A stretch of DNA of 16,644 bases from an uncultured Clostridium sp. (lineage in GTDB: Bacteria > Bacillota > Clostridia > TANB77 > CAG-508). The notes under the pieces are model-generated. The model searched no databases and was not told the origin of the DNA. It saw only the letters and a list, made by a program, of their open reading frames with translations. Shown here in pieces: positions 1 to 6,896 of this stretch (positions are counted from its first letter, which is position 1; each line of letters opens with the position of its first letter). Both the position numbers and the translations under genes were made by a program. The stretch lies in assembly GCA_947568605.1 (NCBI GenBank), contig CANOPV010000003.1:1-16644 (forward strand), given 5' to 3'.

Positions 1-100
1 TCGCGAAGTTGTCGCCCGCAAAAGCAATTTTGAAATATTTAGCTCGAATTTCATTGAATAAAATGCTAAAAAATAATTCTTTAACTCGAATTGTCCTAAA
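1..100. repeat. Fragment of a dispersed intergenic repeat
   Basis: Two stretches match the repeat cluster near 13.5-13.8 kb. Positions 1-36 (TCGCGAAGTTGTCGC... followed by AAAAGCAATTTT) resemble 13570-13603. Positions 72-94 match 13802-13824 at 21 of 23 bases. Both copies read in the same orientation on the + strand. No coding frame is visible here, and the repeat seems to be cut by the window edge. Confidence 0.6.
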
Positions 101-155
101 AATGCAAAATAAAATATTTTGAAATTAGATTTGTGTTCTAAGGAGAATATAAAAT

Positions 156-326
156 ATGGAATATCTAATAATTGCAATTACATATATATTTGTAATATAT
201 ATGTTTTATAACATAAAGAAAATAAAAAATGGAAAAAATAAAAAAAGTCATTATAACAAAATATACTTTTCTATTATAATGATTTTTATCTGTTTTATAA
301 TTTGGGCAATAATTAGAATTATATAA
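156..326 (+). CDS. Small two-segment membrane protein, function unknown
   Basis: A 56-codon ORF starts at ATG 156, with AAGGAG about 10 bases upstream. It begins MEYLIIAITYIF. Hydrophobic segments lie at about residues 3-18 and 37-55, separated by a very basic, lysine- and asparagine-rich loop (about 21-36, with KKIKNGKNKK). Both ends are hydrophobic, so it would be a helical hairpin in the membrane. No family is recognised. It stands alone between a repeat fragment and the ABC operon. The ribosome binding site and two plausible helices support a real gene, but in DNA this AT-rich a chance hydrophobic ORF is possible. Confidence 0.45.
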   Translation: MEYLIIAITYIFVIYMFYNIKKIKNGKNKKSHYNKIYFSIIMIFICFIIWAIIRII

Positions 327-356
327 AATAAAAGAGTAAAAAATTTTCTAAAATTA

Positions 357-385
357 TTGACAATTTTATTTAAAAATAGTACTAT
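357..385 (+). promoter_or_regulatory. Candidate sigma-A promoter (TTGACA-N17-TACTAT), antisense to a tiny ORF
   Basis: TTGACA lies at 357-362 and TACTAT at 380-385 with a 17-base spacer. No gene begins directly downstream on this strand. The transcript, starting near 392, would run antisense through the start region of the minus-strand 19-codon ORF at 365-424. Confidence 0.35.
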
Positions 386-424
386 ATAAATAGATTAGAA
401 ATTGACTAAATTCTGCAAAAGTCA
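365..424 (-). CDS. 19-codon hydrophobic ORF, possible small toxin or leader peptide
   Basis: On the minus strand the sequence GAAGGGGGTAAAATTAT precedes an ATG at 424-422. The encoded peptide is MTFAEFSQFLIYLYSTIFK. Its N-terminus recalls the short holin-like toxins of Bacillota (my impression, not a database match), but it is shorter than most. A good promoter lies upstream (TTGTAA-N17-TATAAT, 501-473), and a TCCTT/AAGGA hairpin sits in the leader ahead of the ribosome binding site. It may be a truncated or decayed toxin gene, or chance. Confidence 0.25.
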
Positions 425-472
425 TATAATTTTACCCCCTTCAAAAGATTTCCTTGTGAAAAGGATGTTTAA

Positions 473-501
473 ATTATACTTTATTTTATTATAAATTACA
501 A
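473..501 (-). promoter_or_regulatory. Candidate promoter TTGTAA-N17-TATAAT reading leftward
   Basis: On the minus strand TTGTAA lies at 501-496 and TATAAT at 478-473, with a 17-base spacer. It would start a transcript near 466 that carries the 19-codon ORF at 424-365. Confidence 0.4.
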
Positions 502-550
502 CAAAATTAAATGAATTATTACAAAAAAGCAAAATATTTTAGTAATAATA

Positions 551-579
551 TTGAAAATAAAATCCCTTTATGCTATTAT
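551..579 (+). promoter_or_regulatory. Promoter of the ABC exporter operon
   Basis: TTGAAA lies at 551-556 and TATTAT at 574-579, spaced 17 bases. TG at 571-572 gives an extended -10. The likely start is near 586, leaving a leader of about 20 bases with AGAGG before ATG 608. Confidence 0.5.
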
Positions 580-607
580 AATAAAAAAATAAAATAAGAG
601 GTAACAA

Positions 608-1609
608 ATGGCAATAATAGAAGTAAAAAATCTAGTTAAGAAATATAAAATAAGTGAAAAAGAGCACGGAATATTAGGATATATAAAACATTTATTTCAT
701 CCGAAATATAAAGAACAAACAGCAGTAAATAATATAAGTTTTAACATAGAAGAAGGAGAACTTGTAGGATATATAGGAGAAAATGGAGCAGGAAAATCAA
801 CAACAATAAAAATGTTAACAGGACTATTAACTGCAACATCTGGGAAAGTTATAGTAAATGGAATAATTCCTACTGAAAAAAGAATACAAAACAATAAACA
901 AATAGGAACAGTATTCGGACAAAAAACGCAATTATGGTGGGACTTGCCAGTAATCGAATCATTTAGATTAATAAAAAAAATGTATGAAATACCAGAAGGA
1001 GAATATAGAAAAAACCTAAAAAAATTTACTGAGATTTTAGATTTAGAAGACTTATTAGAAAAACAAGTAAAAAATTTAAGTTTAGGGCAAAAAATGAGAT
1101 GTGAAATAGCAGCAACATTCTTTCACAACCCAAAAATATTATATTTAGACGAACCAACAATAGGGTTAGACATATTAGTAAAAGAAAAAATTAGAAAATT
1201 CATAAAAGACATTAACAAAGAAAAGAAAACAACAGTAATACTTACAACACACGACTTAAAAGACATAGAAGAAGTATGTGATAGAATTATTTTAATAGAT
1301 AAAGGAAGTATTATATACGATGGGGAAAAAGAAAAATTTAAAAATCAATATGGAAAACACATTATAGCAGAATTAATTATACAAAATAAAACCAAAAATA
1401 TTACATTAGAAACCAATCAAGAAGAATTTGAAGTAATAGAAGAAAACGAAAAAAATATAAAAATAAAATTTAATCACGATAAATTTACAATAATTGATAT
1501 TGTAAAAGTAATATCTAATTATTGTGAAATATTAGATATACATATACAAGAAGAAGGATTAGAAGAAATATTAAAAGAGATATACAGAGGAGAAATTATT
1601 AATGATTAA
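608..1609 (+). CDS. ABC-2 type transporter, ATP-binding protein
   Basis: ATPase subunit of an export-type ABC transporter; it would hydrolyse ATP on the cytoplasmic face of the two membrane proteins encoded next. Visible motifs are Walker A GENGAGKST (57-65), the Q-loop in VFGQKTQLWWDLP (about 102-114), signature LSLGQ (157-161), Walker B ILYLDEP (177-183) and an H-loop TTHD near 216. The QLWWDLP stretch and the insert before Walker A (about 18-38) are typical of the group that pairs with two DUF990/ABC-2 permeases (COG4586 with COG4587 and COG3694, from memory). A C-terminal extension of about 90 residues follows the nucleotide-binding domain. The last eight bases overlap the next gene, so the subunits are translationally coupled. 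The substrate cannot be read from sequence. Confidence 0.93.
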   Translation: MAIIEVKNLVKKYKISEKEHGILGYIKHLFHPKYKEQTAVNNISFNIEEGELVGYIGENGAGKSTTIKMLTGLLTATSGKVIVNGIIPTEKRIQNNKQIGTVFGQKTQLWWDLPVIESFRLIKKMYEIPEGEYRKNLKKFTEILDLEDLLEKQVKNLSLGQKMRCEIAATFFHNPKILYLDEPTIGLDILVKEKIRKFIKDINKEKKTTVILTTHDLKDIEEVCDRIILIDKGSIIYDGEKEKFKNQYGKHIIAELIIQNKTKNITLETNQEEFEVIEENEKNIKIKFNHDKFTIIDIVKVISNYCEILDIHIQEEGLEEILKEIYRGEIIND

Positions 1610-2393
1610 TAAAATTTGGTCCATAGCAAAGCAAGATGCAAGAGAAGGATTATATTATAGATTTGATTTATTTTTATATATTTTTAATTTTATTGTAGAA
1701 ATAACGGTATATGTATTTATTTGGCTTGCAATATATAACAATGGAAATCAAATTTTAAATATGAGTTTTGAGCAAATAACCACATACTATATTTTAGTCG
1801 TATCATTAAGTCCAATTGTAAACTGGGGAATAAACGAATTAATGGGAATTTCTATAAGAGAAGGAGAAATACTAAGAGAATTATTAAACCCAATATCATA
1901 TTTTAGTTATTACTTTGGAATAAGAATAGGAGAATTAATTGAATCTTTAATTGTAGGAATTGTTACATTTGGGGTATGTGCACTATTATTTGGAGTATTA
2001 CTTCCAAAAGGAATAATAAATTTTGCATTTTTTATACTTGTAATATGTTTATCTATTGTAATAATATACTTTTTTGAACTAATTATAGGGATGACAGCCT
2101 TTTATACAAACTCAATTTGGGGTATTGAAATACTAAAAAGAGCAATATTAAGTGTATTTTCAGGAATGATAGCACCAATTAGTCTATTTCCAGAAACTTT
2201 ACAAAAAATTGCAAATATATTACCATTCAAAGATTGTATATATACACCAATTAATATATATTTTGGAGAATTAAGCAATATAGAAATACTACAAGTATTA
2301 TTAAGACAAGGTATATGGATAATATTATTATATATAATAGCAAAATTAATATTTAATAAAGCAATAAAAAAGATAACAATAAACGGAGGATAA
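1602..2393 (+). CDS. ABC-2 type transporter permease, first subunit
   Basis: A 263-residue integral membrane protein with about six predicted helices, the usual size for the ABC-2/DUF990 permease that partners a COG4586-type ATPase. The N-terminus MINKIWSIAKQDAREGLYYR, ahead of the first helix, fits the family pattern of a basic cytoplasmic lead. Its ATG overlaps the stop of the ATPase gene by eight bases and GGAG lies just upstream. It would form the export channel as a heterodimer with the permease encoded next. Assignment rests on topology, size and operon position rather than on a catalytic motif. Confidence 0.85.
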   Translation: MINKIWSIAKQDAREGLYYRFDLFLYIFNFIVEITVYVFIWLAIYNNGNQILNMSFEQITTYYILVVSLSPIVNWGINELMGISIREGEILRELLNPISYFSYYFGIRIGELIESLIVGIVTFGVCALLFGVLLPKGIINFAFFILVICLSIVIIYFFELIIGMTAFYTNSIWGIEILKRAILSVFSGMIAPISLFPETLQKIANILPFKDCIYTPINIYFGELSNIEILQVLLRQGIWIILLYIIAKLIFNKAIKKITINGG

Positions 2394-2394
2394 A

Positions 2395-3183
2395 GTGGTT
2401 AGAAATATTAAATTATATATTTCTTTTTTAGTAGCATCACTAAAAAGAATGATGGAATATAGAGTAGATTGTTTAGTAGGAATGGTATCACAAATAGCAT
2501 TTCAAATTATAGAATTAATATTTATATGGGTCATATTTCAAAACACAGATAATATTGCAGGTTGGGACTTTGAACATTTATTATTACTATATGGAGTAAT
2601 GATGTTATCAGTAACTATAAATGATTTATTATTTGATTCTACTTATGATATAGGAAATAGATTAATTAGAAAAGGTAAATTTGATACAATTTTATTAAGA
2701 CCAGTAAATCCGTTAATATCTGTTTTGGGAGAAACACAGACCTCAACAGCATTGGGATATTTAGTAATTTCAATAGTATTAATAATATCAATGCTTATAA
2801 AACTACAAAATTCAATAACATTTATACTAGTTATCAAATTAATATATTTTGGAATTATAGGTGCACTTATAATAGGCGGAATACAAACAATATTTAGTGT
2901 AGCAGGATTTTGGACATATAAATCTAATGAAGTAGTATGGTCTGTTTTCCAATTACATAAATTAGCAGAATATCCAATAGAAATATATAATAAATTTGTA
3001 AGAATTCTAATAAGTGTAATATTTCCATTTGCCTATGCGTCATACTATCCGACTTTGGACTATATTGGGCAAGGAAAAAGTAATTTAATAATTATTGCAC
3101 CAATAATTGCTATAATTATATGGCTAATCGCAATAAAAGTATGGAACCTAGCATTAAGCAAATATAGAAGCACGGGAAATTAA
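2395..3183 (+). CDS. ABC-2 type transporter permease, second subunit (GTG start)
   Basis: A 262-residue protein with about six hydrophobic segments, encoded one base after the first permease. The start is GTG 2395, preceded by GGAGGATAAA at a good distance; no better ATG is near. The N-terminus (KLYISFLVASLKRMMEYRVD) and the internal stretch IGNRLIRKGKFDTILLRPVNP (about 84-104) are the pattern I associate with the COG3694 partner of COG4586/4587 exporters. It is the last gene of the operon; a perfect palindrome follows 14 bases after its stop. Confidence 0.86.
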   Translation: MVRNIKLYISFLVASLKRMMEYRVDCLVGMVSQIAFQIIELIFIWVIFQNTDNIAGWDFEHLLLLYGVMMLSVTINDLLFDSTYDIGNRLIRKGKFDTILLRPVNPLISVLGETQTSTALGYLVISIVLIISMLIKLQNSITFILVIKLIYFGIIGALIIGGIQTIFSVAGFWTYKSNEVVWSVFQLHKLAEYPIEIYNKFVRILISVIFPFAYASYYPTLDYIGQGKSNLIIIAPIIAIIIWLIAIKVWNLALSKYRSTGN

Positions 3184-3196
3184 AAATATAAAAATA

Positions 3197-3232
3197 AAAA
3201 AATAAGAAAAATTTAAATTTTTCTTATTTTTT
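3197..3232. terminator. Bidirectional terminator between convergent genes
   Basis: A perfect 36-base palindrome centred between 3214 and 3215, with A-runs on the left and T-runs on the right. It can end the ABC operon on the + strand and the DUF975 gene on the - strand, whose stop lies at 3241. Confidence 0.85.
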
Positions 3233-3240
3233 ATTATTAA

Positions 3241-4053
3241 TTATTTCGTATTACTATTTAACTCATTTAATTTATCATAAAACTTCAAAATTGAAAACTG
3301 AATTAAAGGGAAGAAATATAGCATTGGAATTATACTCAATAAAGAAAACATAAAACTATTCTCATCAGGCGAAATACCAATAATAGCCATAACAATACCC
3401 AATGCAAAAGTAATTAAATAAGCAATTAAATAATAAGGCATTTGCATTCTAACTAAATCCCAACGATGACCTTTCATCAAATTATAACTCTTCTCAACAA
3501 TCTCCCTACCCTTCATTGAAGTATTATCATAGAGAATATAATTAGATAAAGAATAATAAAGAGTCTTTAATGCTAATAATATTGCAAAAACAATAAAACC
3601 AACAAATCCAATACCCATAAAAATTAAAGAAAAAGTCCCAAGAGAAGACATATCAGGAAGCGGGCTATCATAAACAGTTAATAATGCAATAGAAAAAGCA
3701 CTTGTTACTACTCCTATTACTAAGAAAATTGCACTAATAAAATAACCAATAAGATATGGCCATACCTTACCTAACATACTAAAAGTAACTCTCCAAGCAT
3801 TAGAAAACTGAGAAAAACCAATTGAAATAAAATCAAAATATCCAACCTCTTCATCTTTTTTCAACTTAATCATACAAGATATTATACCATAACTAAAAGG
3901 TATTGACATAATCATAATAAAAGTAGAACCAATAAAAGGAATAATACCAACAATTCCAACCAAAAGCGAATAAATCAAAAATATAACACTTGCTTTAAGA
4001 TGTTTTCCCTTTATAAAATTTTTAGTATCTCTTCTAATTTCTGCTGTATCCAT
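3241..4053 (-). CDS. DUF975 family integral membrane protein
   Basis: A 270-residue protein with about six membrane segments. The soluble N-terminus (MDTAEIRRDTKNFIKGKHLK), a first helix near 21-40 and the later cytoplasmic stretch YDNTSMKGREIVEKSYNLMKGHRWDL match the layout I know from DUF975 proteins, which have a repeated 'xxSxxxMKGhxxdl'-like motif. The family has no established function. The start is ATG 4053 with AGGAGG just upstream. It is monocistronic on the minus strand and converges with the ABC operon. The family name is from memory, supported by topology and length. Confidence 0.75.
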   Translation of the reverse strand: MDTAEIRRDTKNFIKGKHLKASVIFLIYSLLVGIVGIIPFIGSTFIMIMSIPFSYGIISCMIKLKKDEEVGYFDFISIGFSQFSNAWRVTFSMLGKVWPYLIGYFISAIFLVIGVVTSAFSIALLTVYDSPLPDMSSLGTFSLIFMGIGFVGFIVFAILLALKTLYYSLSNYILYDNTSMKGREIVEKSYNLMKGHRWDLVRMQMPYYLIAYLITFALGIVMAIIGISPDENSFMFSLLSIIPMLYFFPLIQFSILKFYDKLNELNSNTK

Positions 4054-4135
4054 AAAAACCTCCTATTATAATAAAAAAATAATGTTTTGGTATTTTACTA
4101 GAATATCATATAAAAACAATTCAAAATCAGTGTAA

Positions 4136-4153
4136 GGGCGATTTTAATCGCCC
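4136..4153. repeat. Short hairpin repeat, identical to one at 13664
   Basis: The 18-base sequence GGGCGATTTTAATCGCCC forms an eight-base-pair stem with a two-base centre. The same 18 bases occur at 13664-13681. Flanking bases are also alike (GTAA or GTAG before, CCG after). It lies in the gap between two minus-strand genes and has no T-run, so it is not an obvious terminator. Confidence 0.8.
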
Positions 4154-4202
4154 GCATCACTAGTATTATTATATAAAATCCTAAATGTAACCAACATAAA
4201 AT

Positions 4203-4237
4203 AAAAAAATAATCCCAAAAATTGAGATTATTTTTTT
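4203..4237 (-). terminator. Terminator of the DUF4190 gene
   Basis: The arm at 4203-4214 pairs with 4226-4237 (core AATAATC/GATTATT, extended by A/T runs). Read on the minus strand, the stem ends in a T-tract. It lies four bases beyond the stop of the minus-strand gene at 4241. Confidence 0.75.
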
Positions 4238-4240
4238 TTA

Positions 4241-4570
4241 TTAATAATACATAGTATTTAATGAATTAGGATCCATTGATGATAATACTCCAATACCTAT
4301 TGCTGCTAATATAAGAATTACAACAACTAATACAATAGCAATAGAACCAAGTACTATACCAGCAGTAGCCATACCCTTTCCACCTTTTTTTCTTCCCATA
4401 ACACCAAGTATTATAGCAATAATTGCACAAGGAAGAGATAAATACCATAAGCAGAATAATACTAATGATACTATACCTAAAACCAAAGAAGCAACGCTCA
4501 TACCTTTTTGTTCAGGTTCTTGAGTAGGTGTTGTATTATTAGTATTTTGTGTTAAATTTTCTTCGTCCAT
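4241..4570 (-). CDS. DUF4190 domain membrane protein
   Basis: A 109-residue protein. A polar N-terminal tail of about 22 residues rich in Asn, Thr, Gln and Pro is followed by GMSVASLVLGIVSLVLFCLW (helix 1, about 23-53), a basic loop GRKKGGKGMATAG and a second helix (about 70-96). SLVLGI, the glycine/lysine loop and the AGIVLG start of helix 2 are the hallmarks of DUF4190. The family has no known function. The start ATG 4570 is preceded by GGGGGTGAATTT. It is probably monocistronic, with its own terminator. Confidence 0.8.
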   Translation of the reverse strand: MDEENLTQNTNNTTPTQEPEQKGMSVASLVLGIVSLVLFCLWYLSLPCAIIAIILGVMGRKKGGKGMATAGIVLGSIAIVLVVVILILAAIGIGVLSSMDPNSLNTMYY

Positions 4571-4609
4571 AAATTCACCCCCTTTTAGTGATAAATGTTA
4601 AGTTTATTT

Positions 4610-4733
4610 ATCAATCTAATAGTAACTTATTTTAGAAACTTATTTTAGAAATTTATTTCAAATTGCAGTTTAAAAAACGAAGAACGACTAACAAAGAGTG
4701 TAAATTTTTAAAATAAATTACTATTAAATTGAT
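4610..4733. repeat. Inverted-repeat element between two minus-strand genes
   Basis: The arm at 4610-4642 and the reverse complement of 4701-4733 agree at 29 of 33 bases, and all differences are transitions. The 58 bases between them hold no ORF. The element fills the gap between the HD-GYP gene's stop and the DUF4190 gene's leader. It could fold as a long hairpin in RNA and act as a processing or termination signal, or be a miniature inverted-repeat element. Confidence 0.65.
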
Positions 4734-4744
4734 TAAATGCAACA

Positions 4745-5797
4745 CTATAAATATTTTTTTTGTATTTTAATTATATCATTATAATTATTATTCAAAATAT
4801 CCAAAAATATATCTGCAAGTTTTGGGTCAAATTGTGTACCCTTACATTTTTCAATTTCAGTCTTTACAAAATCTAGACTTAACGAATCTCTATATGTTCT
4901 TTTAGAAGTCATAGCATCAAAACTATCTGCAACAGCAGTAATCCTTGCAAATAATGGAATATCATCACTCTTTAATTTTAAGGGATACCCATTACCATCA
5001 TATTTTTCGTGATGATGTTTAACAATTGGAATAATATCTTTAAAAATAGTAGTATTTGATAAGATATGTTCACCAATAGAAGGATGATTTTTAATTTGTG
5101 AATACTCGTCATCTGTAAGTTTTGTAGGCTTCAATAAAATACTATCAGGAACGCCTATTTTTCCAATATCGTGAAATAATCCACCAATTTTTAGAACCTC
5201 TAAATCATCATCAGACAAATTTAATTTTTTCCCAATTAATAAAGAATATTCAGAAACCCTATCAGAATGACCACGAGTATAAGGATCCTTTGCCTCAACT
5301 GTATAGCGTAATGTCTCAATACATTCCATATAAGCCTGTTCTAGTTTTATATTTGTATCTTTTAACTCCTTATTAATTTGTCTAATTAAATTCATTTGAG
5401 CAATAGCCTTAATTCCAGATTCTACTAAAAGAAGTAATTGGTCAAAATTATTACTTTTTTCACAATAACCTTGAATATCTAATCTTCTAATAGTTTCTAA
5501 TGGTGGAGCCAAATCTTTATGACCAGTCAATAATAAAATATATAAATCTTCATTAAACTTACGTATTTCTTCAACTACTTGATTACCGTGAATAGGAGTC
5601 ATAATAAAATCTAATAACATTAAATCAAAATGTTCATTCTTTACAAGTTCTATTGCTTCTAAGGGATTTGTAACGCCTGTAAAAGTATATCCTAAACGCT
5701 TTAAAAATATAGATAAAGAATCAACAATACCAGGTTCATCATCCACTATAAGAATTTTATAGCCATTAGAGTTTACATTATATGTACCCTTTCTCAT
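4745..5797 (-). CDS. Response regulator with REC and HD-GYP domains (predicted c-di-GMP phosphodiesterase)
   Basis: A 350-residue cytoplasmic protein. The REC domain (about 13-130) shows the acidic pair D19-D20, phospho-acceptor D63 in LLDF, T91 and K114. A helical linker (about 135-165) leads to an HD-GYP domain (about 160-345) with H177, HDIGK (209-213), H238, HHE (262-264) and the diagnostic GYP at 270-272. All expected metal ligands and the GYP signature are present, so an active phosphodiesterase that opens cyclic-di-GMP (or a related dinucleotide) is likely, controlled by phosphorylation at D63. The start ATG 5797 has GGGAG upstream. No histidine kinase gene adjoins it; the kinase at 13840 is about 8 kb away. 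Confidence 0.92.
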   Translation of the reverse strand: MRKGTYNVNSNGYKILIVDDEPGIVDSLSIFLKRLGYTFTGVTNPLEAIELVKNEHFDLMLLDFIMTPIHGNQVVEEIRKFNEDLYILLLTGHKDLAPPLETIRRLDIQGYCEKSNNFDQLLLLVESGIKAIAQMNLIRQINKELKDTNIKLEQAYMECIETLRYTVEAKDPYTRGHSDRVSEYSLLIGKKLNLSDDDLEVLKIGGLFHDIGKIGVPDSILLKPTKLTDDEYSQIKNHPSIGEHILSNTTIFKDIIPIVKHHHEKYDGNGYPLKLKSDDIPLFARITAVADSFDAMTSKRTYRDSLSLDFVKTEIEKCKGTQFDPKLADIFLDILNNNYNDIIKIQKKYL

Positions 5798-5829
5798 ATA
5801 ATAATCTCCCTTTCATAATAATTACCATA

Positions 5830-5858
5830 ATTATATAAAAAAATTAGAAATAAATCAA
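5830..5858 (-). promoter_or_regulatory. Promoter of the REC-HD-GYP gene
   Basis: On the minus strand TTGATT lies at 5858-5853 and TATAAT at 5835-5830 with a 17-base spacer, placing the start near 5823 and giving a leader of about 25 bases. Confidence 0.55.
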
Positions 5859-5960
5859 GATAATTTGCAAAAAATGTTGAAAAAAGTTACAAAACTTTAA
5901 TTTTAATTTGAAATGAAATAAAAATTTTTTACTGAAATTGGGATAAATATAGATAGCCAA

Positions 5961-5994
5961 TAAAAAAAGCCTGTTCTGATTAACAGAACAGGCT
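5961..5994 (-). terminator. GC-rich intrinsic terminator of the 147-codon gene
   Basis: AGCCTGTTCTG (5968-5978) pairs perfectly with CAGAACAGGCT (5984-5994) around a five-base loop. On the minus strand it is followed by seven T. Its stem is much richer in GC than the other terminators in the window, matching the unusual composition of the gene it follows. Confidence 0.9.
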
Positions 5995-6006
5995 CCGTTG
6001 TGATAA

Positions 6007-6450
6007 TTACTGCTCACTAAAAACTTCCATAATCCACGGACACACACTTGGCTTTATAGAAACACTTTCTACTTCTTTTTTGGTGAGTGTAAAGCAAATG
6101 AAGGTATCACTTGGAAGACTATAGGTCTCTTCATCATCGAGAGTAGGAAGTTTAAGCAACACTTCTGATAGATTGTCGTTGGCATCTTGCATAAGCGTTC
6201 CGAGAGGTCTTATATCGCCACAATCGAAAACATATTCCGCACTCTCGCCAACTTCCATAGTCTGTAATTTGGCGAATATGTGATTACGGAGTTCATTTTT
6301 AAACAAATCTCTTACCTCGTCGGTAACTTCTCTGTAGTTGAACATCTGCATAGTAATATTTAAACCTTGCAGTACCTCCCCAGAGTGTTCCTCCACGACT
6401 ATCCGTACATTAAGCCTACTTGCGATTGCATCCAGAAAATCTTTCATCAT
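6007..6450 (-). CDS. Hypothetical protein of unusual base composition
   Basis: A 147-residue acidic soluble protein that I do not recognise; no signal peptide or membrane helix is visible. It looks alpha/beta, with an N-terminal helix (MMKDFLDAIASRLN), strands around RIVVEEH and EYVFDCG, and a C-terminal strand FICFTLTKKE. There are three cysteines (in FDCG, FICF and SVCP) but no paired motif. Two ATGs abut at 6448 and 6445; the first has AGGA at suitable spacing. Hand counting gives about 40% GC, against about 27% in a sampled stretch of gltX, and CGN arginine codons and other G/C-ending codons are more common. With its private GC-rich terminator this suggests recent transfer. A leader with two small hairpins (6495-6525 region) precedes it. 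Confidence 0.75.
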   Translation of the reverse strand: MMKDFLDAIASRLNVRIVVEEHSGEVLQGLNITMQMFNYREVTDEVRDLFKNELRNHIFAKLQTMEVGESAEYVFDCGDIRPLGTLMQDANDNLSEVLLKLPTLDDEETYSLPSDTFICFTLTKKEVESVSIKPSVCPWIMEVFSEQ

Positions 6451-6585
6451 AACGATTCCTACTAAAATATTGTTATTTGTCCTCTTGTGAAAGCGAGGAA
6501 CTACAGTAGCAAATTGCTAACTATTTACATTACACCATACTTTATGTAAAATTGTAAATTAATTACAAAATTTTAATCTGTTCGC

Positions 6586-6614
6586 TTGTTTTTTAGTAAA
6601 ACATATTATATAGT
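6586..6614 (+). promoter_or_regulatory. Candidate promoter of the 34-codon ORF
   Basis: TTGTTT at 6586-6591 and TATAGT at 6609-6614 are 17 bases apart. Transcription would begin around 6621-6625, at the left inverted repeat. Confidence 0.45.
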
Positions 6615-6651
6615 ATATATTATGGGAAATGAATATAAAGCAGATGTGTGT

Positions 6652-6697
6652 TGCCACTAAACTTCATAGTTTCTAACTATGGGAAAGTGAGGTGGTG
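6652..6697 (+). promoter_or_regulatory. Leader fold that could mask the ribosome binding site
   Basis: In the + transcript, 6652-6658 (UGCCACU) can pair with 6691-6697 (GGUGGUG, part of the ribosome binding site), counting G-U pairs. This would enclose a perfect seven-base-pair hairpin, 6665-6671 with 6675-6681. Such masking is common in type I toxin mRNAs. The fold was drawn by eye; no energy was computed. Confidence 0.35.
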
Positions 6698-6700
6698 TTT

Positions 6701-6805
6701 ATGGTAGAATTTTTACTATTCCTAATTTTAGGATTTATGACATCAGTAACTATAAACGTAGCCTTATTAACAGTTATATACATACTTTGGACAAATAAGG
6801 AATAA
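6701..6805 (+). CDS. 34-residue hydrophobic peptide, candidate type I toxin
   Basis: ATG 6701 follows the very strong site GAGGTGGTG (6689-6697). The peptide starts MVEFLLFLILGFMTSV and ends IYILWTNKE. It is a single membrane-spanning segment of about 26 residues with a short charged C-terminus, the typical build of type I toxins and small membrane peptides in Bacillota. I do not recognise the exact family. A stem-loop follows four bases after the stop. The ORF sits inside an inverted repeat and faces a strong opposing promoter. The alternative is an ordinary small membrane protein. Confidence 0.6.
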   Translation: MVEFLLFLILGFMTSVTINVALLTVIYILWTNKE

Positions 6806-6890
6806 ATAAAAACACTACATTTTGCTTTACCAGGCAATGTAGTGTTTTAACAAAAATTATGTGGCAACACATTTCTGTGTTTCATTTCCT
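6805..6890 (-). ncRNA. Predicted small antisense RNA, candidate antitoxin
   Basis: A consensus promoter at 6925-6897 (minus strand) would start a transcript near 6890 that ends at the stem-loop 6848-6809, giving an RNA of about 85 bases with no ORF. It overlaps the 3' end of the 34-codon ORF transcript. Its 5' end repeats the 5' end of that transcript, including UUGCCAC, which can pair with GUGGUG of the toxin ribosome binding site. Existence and size are inferred from the promoter and terminator only. Confidence 0.5.
6809..6848. terminator. Shared terminator stem of two convergent transcripts
   Basis: The arm 6809-6821 pairs with 6836-6848 over 13 bases (AAAACACTACATT/AATGTAGTGTTTT). Read on the minus strand, the stem is followed by TTTTTATTTATT, a good intrinsic terminator. 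On the + strand the tail is only TTTT, so termination there may leak. Confidence 0.75.
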
Positions 6891-6896
6891 ATATCT

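Larger units (their letters stand above)
6625..6889. repeat. Inverted repeats enclosing the 34-codon ORF
   Basis: The left arm 6625-6657 and right arm 6861-6889 are related as inverted repeats. Both, read inward, begin GGAAATGAA and end TGTTGCCAC, with a variable middle (33 versus 29 bases). The right arm also contains a self-complementary AACACA-GAAA-TGTGTT hairpin. No clear target duplication flanks them. The outer ends fall at the expected transcription starts of two facing promoters. Confidence 0.75.

Noticed and set aside
4065..4070. TATAAT on the minus strand just ahead of the DUF975 gene as its -10 element
   Set aside because: It is only two bases from the ribosome binding site, so transcription would start inside or after that site.
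4266..4448. Alternative frame within the DUF4190 gene, rich in Cys, Tyr and Ser
   Set aside because: It is a frame shadow of the DUF4190 protein.
5844..6047. Minus-strand open frame of 67 codons overlapping the end of the 147-codon gene
   Set aside because: It crosses the strong terminator at 5961-5994 and the 3' end of the real gene in another frame; composition is not protein-like.
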